Shown one piece after another: positions 1-8,920 of a stretch of 64,000 bases of DNA (the first letter of the stretch is position 1; each line of letters opens with the position of its first letter). The notes below the pieces were generated by a model. It did no database searches. It was not told the DNA's origin and saw only the letters and a program-made list of their open reading frames with translations. A program made the translations under genes and the position numbers. The stretch is from Flavobacterium arcticum (GTDB lineage: Bacteria; Bacteroidota; Bacteroidia; Flavobacteriales; Flavobacteriaceae): contig NZ_CP031188.1 in assembly GCF_003344925.1 (NCBI RefSeq), positions 1,424,501 to 1,488,500 of the forward strand, given 5' to 3'.

Positions 1-8
1 GCAACGTT

Positions 9-1433
9 ATGGAACCGCAAATAACAACAATGAATACATCCTCTTTCACCGCTATGGTGGATAGGGCTTATGGCAAAGAGCAAGAATTGCAAGGTAATAG
101 AGGTACGTTAGAAAGTGTTATCACTACACATTTTGCACAAATGAGTGCCAAAAATCACTTATGGAAACGCGATACCTTCCGTATGTTGTTATTGCATCTG
201 TATAACGAAAGCTGTTTTACAATTCTAAGAAGCCCCGATTATATAGCGGTATTGGCAAACATAAGCAGCTTTGGCGATAAAACGGTAAAGGATATACAAG
301 GCTGGGAAAAAGAAAGCTTTGTGCCCGAAGAGCAGTTGGCATCGCTTATAAAACACTGTTTTGCCAAATACCCTACACCAGAGTTTTTGGAGAACGTGTT
401 TGCTTCCGATAATAAAATTCATATGTACTGGTATGTACAGTTGGGTAGGGGCGATAGCGTTTTAACGCTTAGCGGTTTTCCTGTAGCGTTTACGAACAAG
501 ATGGCACACGCCTTTAGGCTTACACCAGCCACCTATACTGTAGCACAAGCCATACGCAGGGCACAGGCATTAGGTTATGGCGCAACAGCCAAAAGAGCCG
601 ATGTTATAGCATGGTCGGCATTGGCAGACAGCTTCGAGGCTGAGTATTTCTGGTCAACAGTAGTACACTTTGTAGTAAAAGTAAACGAAGATGTAACGAT
701 TGATAAATTACAAGTAGTACTTGAATACCTTGAAATGTTTAGAGCCCAACAGCCCAATATGGATATGAAAGGTAGAACGTGGGAAGCATTGCTAAGGCAA
801 GCCGAAGAGTGGCATACTGAAATGGCGAAAAAGCGCGATGCCGAAGGTTATGAACAATGGAAGCGAGTTGCTATAGCCGATTTTTACAAAGAAGAAGATG
901 AGGTAACGTACTATATAATACAGCTTATTAACTCTGTACAATTGTATGAAGAAGGTTATGAAATGAGCCACTGCGTAGCAGATTATACCTATGATTGTGC
1001 CAATGGTTCTACCGCTATATTCTCTTTGAGAAAATATGCGATAGGCGCAGCCGAATTCGAAAGGATGGTAACTATAGAAGTTAGCCCCGCTAGTAGGGAA
1101 ATTGTAGAGGCAAAAGGTAAGTATAACGAAATGCCTACCCAAACTCAGGATAAGCTGATAATGGAGTGGGCTGCAAAAGAAAAACTTAAACCTGAATATG
1201 AGTATTATGATGGTTTTTATGAGCCACCAGTAAACCCAGCACCGCAACCTGCAATTCAGCTTCCTAGGCAAATGCCACGTGTGGCTATTGATGAGAGGTA
1301 TTATGTACCACCAAGGTATCGCCAAGAAGATAATGATGGTACTGAAGCGTTGTTACTTATAGGTAAAATAATACTATACATAATATTGAGCGTGATCTTT
1401 ATGATGTTAGTCTTTAGATGGATGCTTACATAA
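9..1433 (+). CDS. PcfJ-like domain protein with C-terminal membrane anchor
   Basis: A 474-residue protein. The motif YEMSHCVADY at about residue 318, followed by an ATIFSLR-like stretch, matches the PcfJ-like family, first named on enterococcal conjugative plasmids; its biochemical role is unknown. The C-terminal ~30 residues form one hydrophobic helix, so the protein is probably membrane anchored with the large domain in the cytoplasm. There is no signal peptide. The ATG lies 9 bases into the window and no in-frame stop is visible before it, so the true start could be upstream. A strong hairpin separates it from rtcB 66 nt downstream. The pairing with an RNA ligase suggests a role in RNA metabolism, but that is inference only. 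Confidence 0.75.
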   Translation: MEPQITTMNTSSFTAMVDRAYGKEQELQGNRGTLESVITTHFAQMSAKNHLWKRDTFRMLLLHLYNESCFTILRSPDYIAVLANISSFGDKTVKDIQGWEKESFVPEEQLASLIKHCFAKYPTPEFLENVFASDNKIHMYWYVQLGRGDSVLTLSGFPVAFTNKMAHAFRLTPATYTVAQAIRRAQALGYGATAKRADVIAWSALADSFEAEYFWSTVVHFVVKVNEDVTIDKLQVVLEYLEMFRAQQPNMDMKGRTWEALLRQAEEWHTEMAKKRDAEGYEQWKRVAIADFYKEEDEVTYYIIQLINSVQLYEEGYEMSHCVADYTYDCANGSTAIFSLRKYAIGAAEFERMVTIEVSPASREIVEAKGKYNEMPTQTQDKLIMEWAAKEKLKPEYEYYDGFYEPPVNPAPQPAIQLPRQMPRVAIDERYYVPPRYRQEDNDGTEALLLIGKIILYIILSVIFMMLVFRWMLT

Positions 1434-1449
1434 TATGTAGTATAAAGAG

Positions 1450-1478
1450 AAAACAGGGCAGCTTGCCTGCCCTGTTTT
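1450..1478 (+). terminator. Hairpin terminator or attenuator between the pcfJ-like gene and rtcB
   Basis: A 12-bp perfect stem (AAAACAGGGCAG paired with CTGCCCTGTTTT) has a 5-nt loop and ends in a short T-run. It lies only 22 nt before the rtcB ATG and no clear promoter follows, so it may attenuate read-through into rtcB rather than end a separate unit. Confidence 0.7.
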
Positions 1479-1499
1479 TACAAAACAAAAATTAAAATA

Positions 1500-2897
1500 A
1501 TGGCAAAATTAAAATTAAGAGGTAAAGACCTCATAGCAATAGGATTCCCGCAAAACAAAGCAATAAGCATCGCTATGGAAAGCATGCTTGCACACTATAA
1601 AAGGGAAACTAAAGAACGGGTGTTAGTACTATTAAAAGAAGTACTTGCTAATCCCGAAAAATTTATGGGCGATGGCGTGTTTGGTAAAACAGTCGAAGCA
1701 TTATTAAGCGATAAAAAGAAAGAAGCACAAAAGCTGAATGCAACACGTGCACCCCATACCATTTTTGGAGAAAATGGTATTGCCGATGTGGCAAAAGAGC
1801 AATTATATACTGCTCTAAAATTACCCATTGCACATAGTGGTGCATTAATGCCCGACGGACATTCGGGCTACGGGCTACCCATAGGCGGTGTGCTTGCTAC
1901 AGAAAATGCTGTAATACCCTATGGTGTAGGGGTAGATATAGGGTGCAGAATGTGCTTGAGTGTTTATGATATTAGCCCGTCTTACCTAGAAGGGAGTAAA
2001 GACAAGTATGTAAATATCTTAAGGAACCATACCAAATTTGGTGGTAGAGAAATACATGACAACCTTAACGACCATGAGGTATTAGACCGTGACGAGTTTA
2101 ACACAATTCCGTTTGTAAAAAAGTTAAAAGATAAAGCTTACAAACAATTAGGTAGCTCGGGTGGCGGTAATCACTTTGTAGAGTTTGGTGTTGTAGATGT
2201 ACCAGCAAACGATGAGGTTTTTAACCTACCCGAAGGACGTTACGTAGGAGTGCTTTCTCATAGTGGTTCGCGCGGATTGGGAGCTAATATAGCAAAGCAC
2301 TATACCAACCTAGCCATGAAGCAAACACCATTACCACAAGAGGCACGCCATTTAGCATGGTTAGACCTCAACACACACGACGGGCAAGAGTACTGGTTAG
2401 CAATGAATCTTGCGGGCGATTATGCTTCGGCATGCCATCATGATATTCATAAAAGAATAGCCAAAGCACTAGGTACACGACCACTCACTACAGTAGAGAA
2501 CCATCATAATTTTGCGTGGAAAGAAGTTGTAGAAGGTAAAGAGCTAATAGTACACCGTAAAGGAGCAACACCAGCACAAAAAAATGTGTTAGGTATTATA
2601 CCTGGTAGCATGACGGCACCAGGCTATATCGTGAAAGGTAAAGGTAATGACTTGTCGTTAAACTCAGCATCGCATGGTGCAGGGAGGGCATTTTCGCGAA
2701 CAAAAGCCAAACAATCGTTTACTAAAAGTGAGCTTAAAACAGTGCTTAACGATCATGGTGTAACGCTTTTAGGAGCAGGGTTAGACGAAGCTCCTATGGC
2801 ATATAAAAACATCGAACAGGTAATGGCACAACAAACAGAGCTAGTAGACGTGGTAGGTACTTTTATGCCTAAAATTGTTAGGATGGATAAAGAGTAA
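1500..2897 (+). CDS. rtcB: RNA-splicing ligase RtcB
   Basis: RtcB joins RNA 2',3'-cyclic-phosphate or 3'-phosphate ends to 5'-OH ends using GTP and Mn2+, working in tRNA repair/splicing and RNA repair. The 465-residue length fits the family. The active-site set is intact: GVDIGC with D146 and C149, GGGNHF with H225, SHSGSRG with H254, VENHHN with H335/H336, and SHGAGR with H392, the histidine expected to be guanylylated. The start ATG follows an A-rich leader typical of Bacteroidota. No archease gene is visible nearby. The gene is bracketed by two hairpins (1450-1478 and 2906-2930) whose arms share the core GCCCTGT. Confidence 0.96.
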   Translation: MAKLKLRGKDLIAIGFPQNKAISIAMESMLAHYKRETKERVLVLLKEVLANPEKFMGDGVFGKTVEALLSDKKKEAQKLNATRAPHTIFGENGIADVAKEQLYTALKLPIAHSGALMPDGHSGYGLPIGGVLATENAVIPYGVGVDIGCRMCLSVYDISPSYLEGSKDKYVNILRNHTKFGGREIHDNLNDHEVLDRDEFNTIPFVKKLKDKAYKQLGSSGGGNHFVEFGVVDVPANDEVFNLPEGRYVGVLSHSGSRGLGANIAKHYTNLAMKQTPLPQEARHLAWLDLNTHDGQEYWLAMNLAGDYASACHHDIHKRIAKALGTRPLTTVENHHNFAWKEVVEGKELIVHRKGATPAQKNVLGIIPGSMTAPGYIVKGKGNDLSLNSASHGAGRAFSRTKAKQSFTKSELKTVLNDHGVTLLGAGLDEAPMAYKNIEQVMAQQTELVDVVGTFMPKIVRMDKE

Positions 2898-2905
2898 ATA
2901 TAATA

Positions 2906-2930
2906 GCCCTGTACCTTTAGAGTACAGGGC
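2906..2930 (+). terminator. Hairpin downstream of rtcB without a T-tract
   Basis: A 9-bp perfect inverted repeat (GCCCTGTAC / GTACAGGGC) has a 7-nt spacer. It begins 8 nt after the rtcB stop and ends 13 nt before the next ATG. No T-run follows, so it may be an RNA stability or processing hairpin rather than a classical terminator. Confidence 0.5.
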
Positions 2931-2943
2931 ATAATAAGAAACA

Positions 2944-3498
2944 ATGATGGGAATTAATAGCTACGAAGTAATGTACATTCAGGCAAAGGATAATTACCCT
3001 TATGATGTACATGAATGTATAGAGAAATTACAATATGTAATTGCAGCCGACGATGAACACGCGGGTGCACACTGCCTTATGGGGCAAATATATAACGAGC
3101 AGTTACAAAATTATGAGCAAGCAGAGTATTACTACAGGATGACATTATACCTTGATAAAAACTATGCACCTGTATATTACCAATATGCCAATTTGCTTAT
3201 AAACCATAACAGACTCGAAGAAGCACTCAATATTATTGATATAGGTTTAAAAGTATCAGGTATAGATGTGGCACAAATGATTTATTTAAAAGGAATTTTA
3301 TATGAGAGGTTCGAAATGTACACTACAGCCATAGAGTATTTTATTGATGCAAAAAAGAGATGTTTTAATAACTCGTTTATGGATGGTATGGACGAACATA
3401 TTAAGAGAGTGAAAAAGAAAATGAAACTCTTTAAAAAATCCAATAAAAAAGATGATAAGAATAAAAAGAAGAAGAAAAAAGAGAAAAAATCATCATGA
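2944..3498 (+). CDS. TPR-repeat protein with poly-lysine tail
   Basis: A 184-residue protein made mainly of tetratricopeptide repeats; helical pairs such as AEYYYRMTLYLDKNYAPVYY and the segments after it show the TPR pattern. TPRs mediate protein-protein contact, so a scaffold role is likely. The last ~30 residues are almost all K, D and S, a highly basic low-complexity tail that could bind nucleic acid or membrane. No signal peptide is evident. It lies 46 nt after rtcB on the same strand and is closed by a good terminator, so it may be the last gene of the pcfJ-like / rtcB group. The partner is unknown. Confidence 0.8.
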   Translation: MMGINSYEVMYIQAKDNYPYDVHECIEKLQYVIAADDEHAGAHCLMGQIYNEQLQNYEQAEYYYRMTLYLDKNYAPVYYQYANLLINHNRLEEALNIIDIGLKVSGIDVAQMIYLKGILYERFEMYTTAIEYFIDAKKRCFNNSFMDGMDEHIKRVKKKMKLFKKSNKKDDKNKKKKKKEKKSS

Positions 3499-3500
3499 TA

Positions 3501-3526
3501 AAATCCGCCCATTGGGCGGATTTTTT
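3501..3526 (+). terminator. Rho-independent terminator after the TPR gene
   Basis: The stem AAATCCGCCC / GGGCGGATTT with a 3-nt loop is followed by a run of T residues, directly after the stop codon at 3498. Confidence 0.88.
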
Positions 3527-3542
3527 TATTTCTCTGTTATGT

Positions 3543-3573
3543 GTCATTGCGAGGAGGAACGACGTGGCAATCT
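3543..3573. repeat. Dispersed repeat A (GTCATTGCGAGGAGGAACG type)
   Basis: The 31-nt sequence starting GTCATTGCGAGGAGGAACG and ending GTGGCAATCT is identical to the copy at 60982 inside the prophage. It is near-identical, in inverse orientation, to 62192-62223. It is non-coding. Confidence 0.85.
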
Positions 3574-3593
3574 GTTTTTACAGTAACTATTTT

Positions 3594-3647
3594 GTCATTC
3601 TGACGAAGGAAGAATCTCATTACAAATGCTTCGTTCCTCAGCATGAC
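3594..3647. repeat. Dispersed repeat B (GTCATTCTGACGAAGGAAGA type), hairpin form
   Basis: The left half is GTCATTCTGACGAAGGAAGA and the right half ends GTTCCTCAGCATGAC; together they form an imperfect inverted repeat. A very similar pair lies at 31107-31161 and a half copy at 24573-24596. It follows repeat A within 25 nt. Confidence 0.8.
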
Positions 3648-3659
3648 ATCTAAAAAGAC

Positions 3660-4388
3660 TTAATTCCTCCCGTCTTCGTTAGGGTATAATTTATAAACAG
3701 GGTCGCTTTGCCAATATTCTTTAGTATCGGCATCTATAACAGTTAAAGGTCCTTTAAAAGCGGCACCGGTATCTACATTCCAAATACTTGCTTTATTTAC
3801 AGGCTTAGTTTCGCCTATGCGAGTTACAGGCGTATGCCCTATAAAAATTTCACTATAGTGCGTAAAACGTTTTGGGTATTGCGGATGATTTTTTTCAAGG
3901 CTTTCATCCAGTGCGAGCGCTGTTTCCCACAAGGTTCTATCCCAGTAAAACATACGAGTGAAATATTCACCTTTAATACCGTTTTGGTTGGTAAAACCTG
4001 CATGTAAAAAAAGCTTATTATCATTATCATGATGATAATCTTGCAAGTTTTCTAAAAAAGCTACGTGAGCCTCTCTTCGATCACCTATTACCGAGCTATA
4101 TTTCTCAGTAGTTAGTTTTCCGCCGTGGTTAAACCATTGCTCATTATATTCGCCTGTTTTCATCCAGTCCAGTAGCAAGTCGTCATGATTACCTCGCATA
4201 AAAATACTATTATACTGTTGTTTTATTTCCATCAGGAAATCAATTACCTCAGCCGATTGGCTCCAACCATCTACATAATCACCCAGAAAAATAAGAGTAT
4301 CGCTGGTGGTTACAGTAGCGCGTTCTAGTATTTGTTGTAGTGCTATATAGGCTCCGTGTATATCGCCAATAACGAGTGTTCTGCTCAT
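3660..4388 (-). CDS. Metallophosphoesterase, PPP-type serine/threonine phosphatase-like
   Basis: A 242-residue calcineurin-like phosphoesterase. The signature residues are present: GDIHG (D9, H11), GDYVDGW (D37), RGNHDD (N67, H68), then HAGF and GHTPV with the later metal-binding histidines. These coordinate a di-metal centre for phosphate ester hydrolysis. The size and motif spacing resemble bacterial PrpA/ApaH-like enzymes; protein phosphatase and dinucleoside tetraphosphatase cannot be told apart here. No signal peptide, so cytoplasmic. It stands alone and is divergent from the T9SS protein at 4514, with repeats A and B just past its stop. Confidence 0.9.
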   Translation of the reverse strand: MSRTLVIGDIHGAYIALQQILERATVTTSDTLIFLGDYVDGWSQSAEVIDFLMEIKQQYNSIFMRGNHDDLLLDWMKTGEYNEQWFNHGGKLTTEKYSSVIGDRREAHVAFLENLQDYHHDNDNKLFLHAGFTNQNGIKGEYFTRMFYWDRTLWETALALDESLEKNHPQYPKRFTHYSEIFIGHTPVTRIGETKPVNKASIWNVDTGAAFKGPLTVIDADTKEYWQSDPVYKLYPNEDGRN

Positions 4389-4513
4389 AAGTGTTCTTTT
4401 GAGTTTAAAATCAAAAAGTATAAACTTATAGTTTTTTTCTATAAGTTAACATATATAAAAGGAATTTAGTTTTAAAATTATATTAAATTTAGTGCCTTAA
4501 TAACTATCTAACT

Positions 4514-6688
4514 ATGAAAACAAAATTACTTTATTTAACATTATTGTTATTATCATTTACAATAAATGCTCAGCCTCCTGTTGAGGGTTTTGAAGATGCA
4601 GGTATATTTCCCCCTCCAGGATGGATGGTGCTAGATAATAGCATTGGTCCTGCAGTACAGTGGAATCAAGCTTCAGGAGGACCTACTCAAATTCCCTATC
4701 AAGGAAGTTATGCAGCTTATCTAAGTAGAGAAAACGTGGGTGTAGGTATACCAGAAGATTGGTTAGTAACACCACAAATGATGGCATCAGAGAAAATTCG
4801 TTTTTTTTCAAGATTAACGCTAGGAGGCGATCAAGGTTCTATTTATAGAGTAATGATTACTACTGGAGACCCTACTGATTTAGGGGGGTATACTGTATTA
4901 CAAGAATGGACAGAGTTAGAAATTAACCCTGACCAAACCACATACACCGAGAAAGTGGTTGATGTACCAAGCGAATATTTAGGGCAACAGGTACGCTTCG
5001 CATTTGTAATGATAGCAGATAATGGTGATAGATGGCTAATAGACAATGTTAGCTTTGAGGTTGATTGTGCACCTCCTACTAACATTGCAGTTGATTTTGA
5101 AGGCTCTATAGCAACAGCAAGTTGGGAAGCAGAAGAAGGAGTTGATGAATGGGAGGTTTATATTATGCCAGGATATCAAACTTTTGTGGGCGATGAAGAA
5201 GGTATCGTTGTTTCGGGAGAACCTTCTTATACGTTTATTGGTCTTGTAGAAGACGAATTATATAAGGTATATGTGCGTGCTATTTGCTCAGATGATAGTA
5301 TTGGTTGGTGGATGGGACCTACTTATACCGAAACGATATTTAATGATAATACAATAACAGGTACAATAATGTATGATAGTGATGGTGATAATAACTGTGA
5401 TGAAGCTAATTATATCCCTTCAATTCCGATTCTTGTAAACATTAATGGCGATTTTATATTTTATACCTATACTAATGCAGAAGGCGAATATACACTATAC
5501 AATATTCCCGAAGGTCAAAATAGTATAACATTACAGCCTTTATTACCACAAGGTTTTGATGATGTTCCTGTTGTGAGTGAAATATTAACTTTTGAAGGGA
5601 CTGATATAGAACATGTGCTAGATGTTTGTGTACCTCAGTATGATGAAGCTATAAATGATATAAGAGTAACTTTTTTACCAACTAATGGTGCACAACCAGG
5701 TTTTTACCCGAGGTATTCTTTAAAGGTGAGAAACATGGGTATACTACTTGCTGAAAACGTAACAGTAACACTCGATTTTGATGAAGAAAGAGTAGAAGTA
5801 AATGAAGTAGATAATCCATACACCGTTACAGATGAAAATACAATATTAATTAGTCTTGGAGATATACCTCCTTTTGGGAGTAATATTAGTGAAGTTAAGT
5901 TTTATGCATTCGAACCACCTGTAAATGAGGTAGGGGACCAGTTACCTTATACAGCTTATGCTAGTATGAATGCTACAGATGATGATATGACAAATAATTA
6001 TTATACACTTAATCAAACACTTGTAAACTCTTATGACCCTAATAGTGTGGTAGTTGCCGAAGGTGATTTAATACCATTAGAAGATGAAATTAAGGATGTA
6101 CATTACACCATAAACTTTCAGAATTTAGGGACTGCACCTGCGGTAAATATAAAAATAGAAAATGATCTTGATGCTAATTTTGATAGTGATACATTCGAAA
6201 TGATTGCTTCGAGCCACAATTTTACTGTAGCACGCACGGGCGAACACTTAGAATTTCAATTTCCTAATATCAACTTGCCTAGTAGTCTAGCTGATGAGCC
6301 TAATAGTCATGGTTATGTAATTTATAAAGTTAAACCAATAACAACCATTCAAGAAGGAGATATTGTAAACAATACCGCCGATATTTATTTTGATTTTAAT
6401 AGTGCAATTATTACTAATACAGCTACTTCAGAGTTTTACGATGTACTAATGAATACTGATAATCATCGAGCAAACAATATACTTATATACCCTAACCCTG
6501 CAACAGATAAAATTTATATTCAAACAGAAAGCATTATACAAAAAGTATTGATATATGATATTAACGGACGTTTGTGCCTGACATCAGAAACAACAACTAT
6601 AGATGTTAAAAGTCTAAATTCAGGTCTATATTTTACCGAAATAATAACGAGTGTAGGTAAAAACGTTTATAAGCTAATAAAGCAGTAA
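4514..6688 (+). CDS. T9SS-exported multidomain surface protein
   Basis: A 724-residue secreted protein. Residues 1-19 form a Sec signal peptide. A choice-of-anchor J / MAM-like jelly roll follows (about 22-183), then a fibronectin type III-like domain (about 190-275) and an SdrD B-like or carboxypeptidase-regulatory-like beta domain that contains DSDGDNNCDE (about 280-345). A DUF7619-type region, recognisable from YDPNSVVV and INFQNLGTAPA, covers roughly 375-640. The last ~75 residues, starting ILIYPNPATDKIYIQ, are a type A T9SS sorting domain that directs outer-membrane passage and surface anchoring. The function is probably adhesive or structural; no catalytic motif was seen. It is a single-gene unit with its own terminator. 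Confidence 0.9.
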   Translation: MKTKLLYLTLLLLSFTINAQPPVEGFEDAGIFPPPGWMVLDNSIGPAVQWNQASGGPTQIPYQGSYAAYLSRENVGVGIPEDWLVTPQMMASEKIRFFSRLTLGGDQGSIYRVMITTGDPTDLGGYTVLQEWTELEINPDQTTYTEKVVDVPSEYLGQQVRFAFVMIADNGDRWLIDNVSFEVDCAPPTNIAVDFEGSIATASWEAEEGVDEWEVYIMPGYQTFVGDEEGIVVSGEPSYTFIGLVEDELYKVYVRAICSDDSIGWWMGPTYTETIFNDNTITGTIMYDSDGDNNCDEANYIPSIPILVNINGDFIFYTYTNAEGEYTLYNIPEGQNSITLQPLLPQGFDDVPVVSEILTFEGTDIEHVLDVCVPQYDEAINDIRVTFLPTNGAQPGFYPRYSLKVRNMGILLAENVTVTLDFDEERVEVNEVDNPYTVTDENTILISLGDIPPFGSNISEVKFYAFEPPVNEVGDQLPYTAYASMNATDDDMTNNYYTLNQTLVNSYDPNSVVVAEGDLIPLEDEIKDVHYTINFQNLGTAPAVNIKIENDLDANFDSDTFEMIASSHNFTVARTGEHLEFQFPNINLPSSLADEPNSHGYVIYKVKPITTIQEGDIVNNTADIYFDFNSAIITNTATSEFYDVLMNTDNHRANNILIYPNPATDKIYIQTESIIQKVLIYDINGRLCLTSETTTIDVKSLNSGLYFTEIITSVGKNVYKLIKQ

Positions 6689-6705
6689 TTTATTATTTAA
6701 ATAAT

Positions 6706-6738
6706 AAAAAACGGGAACCTCTAGAGGTTCCCGTTTTT
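6706..6738. terminator. Rho-independent terminator after the T9SS protein gene
   Basis: A nearly perfect stem of about 14 bp (AAAACGGGAACCT / AGGTTCCCGTTTT) around the tetraloop CTAG is flanked by A- and T-runs, so it could act in both directions. Confidence 0.9.
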
Positions 6739-6846
6739 GTTGAGTTTAATTTGTTTTATCTGTTACTAACATTTATTCCTATTATAAATAATGTTTTATT
6801 TTAACAAATAAAACAAAATATAAATATTTTGTTTCGTAATTATTTA

Positions 6847-6854
6847 TATATTTG
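6847..6854 (+). promoter_or_regulatory. Putative -7 box TATATTTG for the lipoprotein gene
   Basis: It matches the Bacteroidota -7 consensus TAnnTTTG, 29 nt before the ATG at 6884. A TTTTG lies upstream, but only 15 nt away, which is short for a -33 element. Confidence 0.4.
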
Positions 6855-6883
6855 AAATTATAATCCAACTAAATATTATTATT

Positions 6884-7684
6884 ATGAAAAAAGTTATTTG
6901 CACAACACTGTGCCTGTTTTTCTTGTTCTCTTGTTCAACAAGTAACAATGATGTAGAGACGTCCAGTCAAAGTTTAAAAATTGAAAATGACCTTAAATTT
7001 TACAATGAAGGTCTTGAAGGCTACTCAAGTTCTGGAATGCCTAAAAAAGGTAAGTTCTGGAAAGTGCTAGGAGTAATTGCTGCTGATTTTGCAGGTGGTG
7101 CCGCGGGATCTCTTCTTAGTCCTGCTATTGGTGTTGTTATTGCAGGAGCTGCTTCAGGAGCTGCCGCTTCTGCTGCTCCAGGTGGTGGAAACGACCCTAT
7201 AAATACTAATTTTAATGTTGAGTACAATGTTCCCGAAGGTTTTGATGATTCTGATATAGGTGAACAGCATAACGATATCTTAGCAAATGTTTTTATGGGA
7301 GATACACCTATAGAGGATTATTTAGTTCAAAACTACGGAGATCAAACAGTTCAGCAGTATTATTCTAGTGACGTTCAAAGCATGAATGATTTAGTAATTG
7401 GGTCTACAGTTAATTATGTAGAAATGAACTACGATTATTCATTTTTGTTCAGTACATATAAGGATAATGGTTTGATTTCTGAGAATACAGAGATGGTAAT
7501 GTCTCTTTTTACACAAGCTTTCTTTCAAGCAGCGTCAGATGATGAAATCTCTCAGATTTTAAATTACTACTCTCAAACGGTTTTACAATCTGATGAGTTA
7601 ACACAGTCAGACAAAAGATCTATATTTTCAGCTTTCTCAGTAGCAAGAAGTTCTTCTAACTATTGGAATAATCTTGAAAATTAA
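6884..7684 (+). CDS. Predicted lipoprotein with glycine-zipper-like segment
   Basis: A 266-residue protein that I cannot assign to a family. Residues 1-17 form a lipoprotein signal with lipobox LFSC (C17), so it is probably an outer-membrane or periplasmic lipoprotein. Residues about 62-100 are a Gly/Ala-rich hydrophobic stretch with small residues at regular spacing, like glycine-zipper membrane segments. The C-terminal ~140 residues are acidic, Q/S/Y-rich and mostly helical in appearance. It has a candidate -7 box upstream and a shared bidirectional terminator downstream, so it looks monocistronic. A pore-like or membrane-inserting role is conceivable from the zipper, but nothing proves it. 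Confidence 0.8.
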   Translation: MKKVICTTLCLFFLFSCSTSNNDVETSSQSLKIENDLKFYNEGLEGYSSSGMPKKGKFWKVLGVIAADFAGGAAGSLLSPAIGVVIAGAASGAAASAAPGGGNDPINTNFNVEYNVPEGFDDSDIGEQHNDILANVFMGDTPIEDYLVQNYGDQTVQQYYSSDVQSMNDLVIGSTVNYVEMNYDYSFLFSTYKDNGLISENTEMVMSLFTQAFFQAASDDEISQILNYYSQTVLQSDELTQSDKRSIFSAFSVARSSSNYWNNLEN

Positions 7685-7739
7685 TCTATTACATTAAGTA
7701 AATTTATATTGTTGTATCAACTGATAAGTTGATGTAAAA

Positions 7740-7771
7740 TTAAGCCAGAACATTTATTTGTTCTGGCTTAA
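7740..7771. terminator. Bidirectional terminator between convergent genes
   Basis: A 13-bp perfect stem (TTAAGCCAGAACA / TGTTCTGGCTTAA) has a 6-nt loop between the lipoprotein gene and the convergent AlbA_2 gene. The right arm contains the stop codon of the latter (7768-7770). Confidence 0.8.
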
Positions 7772-8916
7772 TCTGTTTTATTATACTTCATTTTACGCAA
7801 TACACGCATTGCCTCTTTAAAAGAAACATAGGCACTTTTATCAGGATGAGCTTTTAGTAAATGTTTGGCAGCAATAAGCCTTTCGTGCGCATCATCAAAA
7901 CCGTTGAGGTAGCATATCATGAGCGTATGTGGCATATTGCGCAGGTCTTTCTCTTCTCGTTCTGATAGCGAAGTGCCTTTATTTAGCTTATTTATTAATG
8001 CTAAGTTCGCATTATAAATATGATGCATCATTTTGCGGTTATACTGTGGTGGGTCAAACAGCAGTGTAGAATCCATTTTATAATAACCGTTCTCCTGAAA
8101 ATTAATGCTCACTTTCTCTAAAGGATAATAGCTTGTTTTGTCATTCAGTCCCAGCGAAACATACTCGGTAATAGAAAATGTACTGTCGTTATACTCAATT
8201 TGTACCTCATCTAGTGTAGAATAAAATAGCTTTACTTGCTCATTAATAAGCTCTATGTCTACACGCGAATAGTAGGTTTTTCCTCGTACTACTTTTTTGT
8301 TTCCTGCCCAGCACACTACAAACAATTCTTTAAATACCTTGTAGCCTGATGCCATATCCTTATGGCGGTTGTTAATAAAATCGATAACGCCTTCTAGTGT
8401 ATAAGCTATACTATTGCGCGAGTTATTCTCGATATCAATAACTGTAGCCGTGTTTTCATAATTCATTTCCTCATCCCTGTCTACAGGTACAGAGTTGCTC
8501 CCCCTGCGCATAAAAACAGCACCATGAGGAATGTTGTGTATAAACTTCTTGAAAGAAGATATTTTATTGTTAGGGCGAATAGTTACCAGTCCTACTACCT
8601 TGTGTTTAGGTAGGTTAGGGAAGGGTACGTTTTCATACTGTATTTTGGGTGGATTATTTAAGTAGGCATTCACCAAATTTTGTATGCGACTATCATCATA
8701 AAAATCAGTTCCGCGGATCTCGTTATCCTTATCTTCAACCCCCACCACGATATAAGAGTTGTTAGAAGGGTTAGAGTTAGAGAGTGCACAAATGTGTTTT
8801 ACAAACTTTCCCTTACCCTCTTTAGTATGCAAATTCAACTGACGCTTTTTGTCATAAAAGCTGCTCTCATCATTGTGAGCCAGTAAGTTTTTTATGAGCA
8901 AGCGTTTGTTTATCAT
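7768..8916 (-). CDS. Schlafen AlbA_2-domain (divergent AAA_4-type) protein
   Basis: A 382-residue protein. The N-terminal ~140 residues carry the AlbA_2 signature: an E-rich beginning, the segment KGKFVKHICALSNSN, then YIVVGVEDKDNEIRG and a terminal GAVFMRRGSNSVPV. The family is annotated as a putative DNA-binding or divergent ATP-binding domain, often with regulatory or defence roles. The rest (~240 residues) has no recognised motif. The gene lies 4 nt downstream of the SDR gene and is probably cotranscribed with it. Cytoplasmic. The regulatory target is unknown. Confidence 0.75.
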   Translation of the reverse strand: MINKRLLIKNLLAHNDESSFYDKKRQLNLHTKEGKGKFVKHICALSNSNPSNNSYIVVGVEDKDNEIRGTDFYDDSRIQNLVNAYLNNPPKIQYENVPFPNLPKHKVVGLVTIRPNNKISSFKKFIHNIPHGAVFMRRGSNSVPVDRDEEMNYENTATVIDIENNSRNSIAYTLEGVIDFINNRHKDMASGYKVFKELFVVCWAGNKKVVRGKTYYSRVDIELINEQVKLFYSTLDEVQIEYNDSTFSITEYVSLGLNDKTSYYPLEKVSINFQENGYYKMDSTLLFDPPQYNRKMMHHIYNANLALINKLNKGTSLSEREEKDLRNMPHTLMICYLNGFDDAHERLIAAKHLLKAHPDKSAYVSFKEAMRVLRKMKYNKTD

Positions 8917-8920
8917 TTGC

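Noticed and set aside
792..1325. A 177-codon minus-strand frame inside the PcfJ-like gene
   Set aside because: It is a shadow of a gene with clear domain content and has no homology-like motif.
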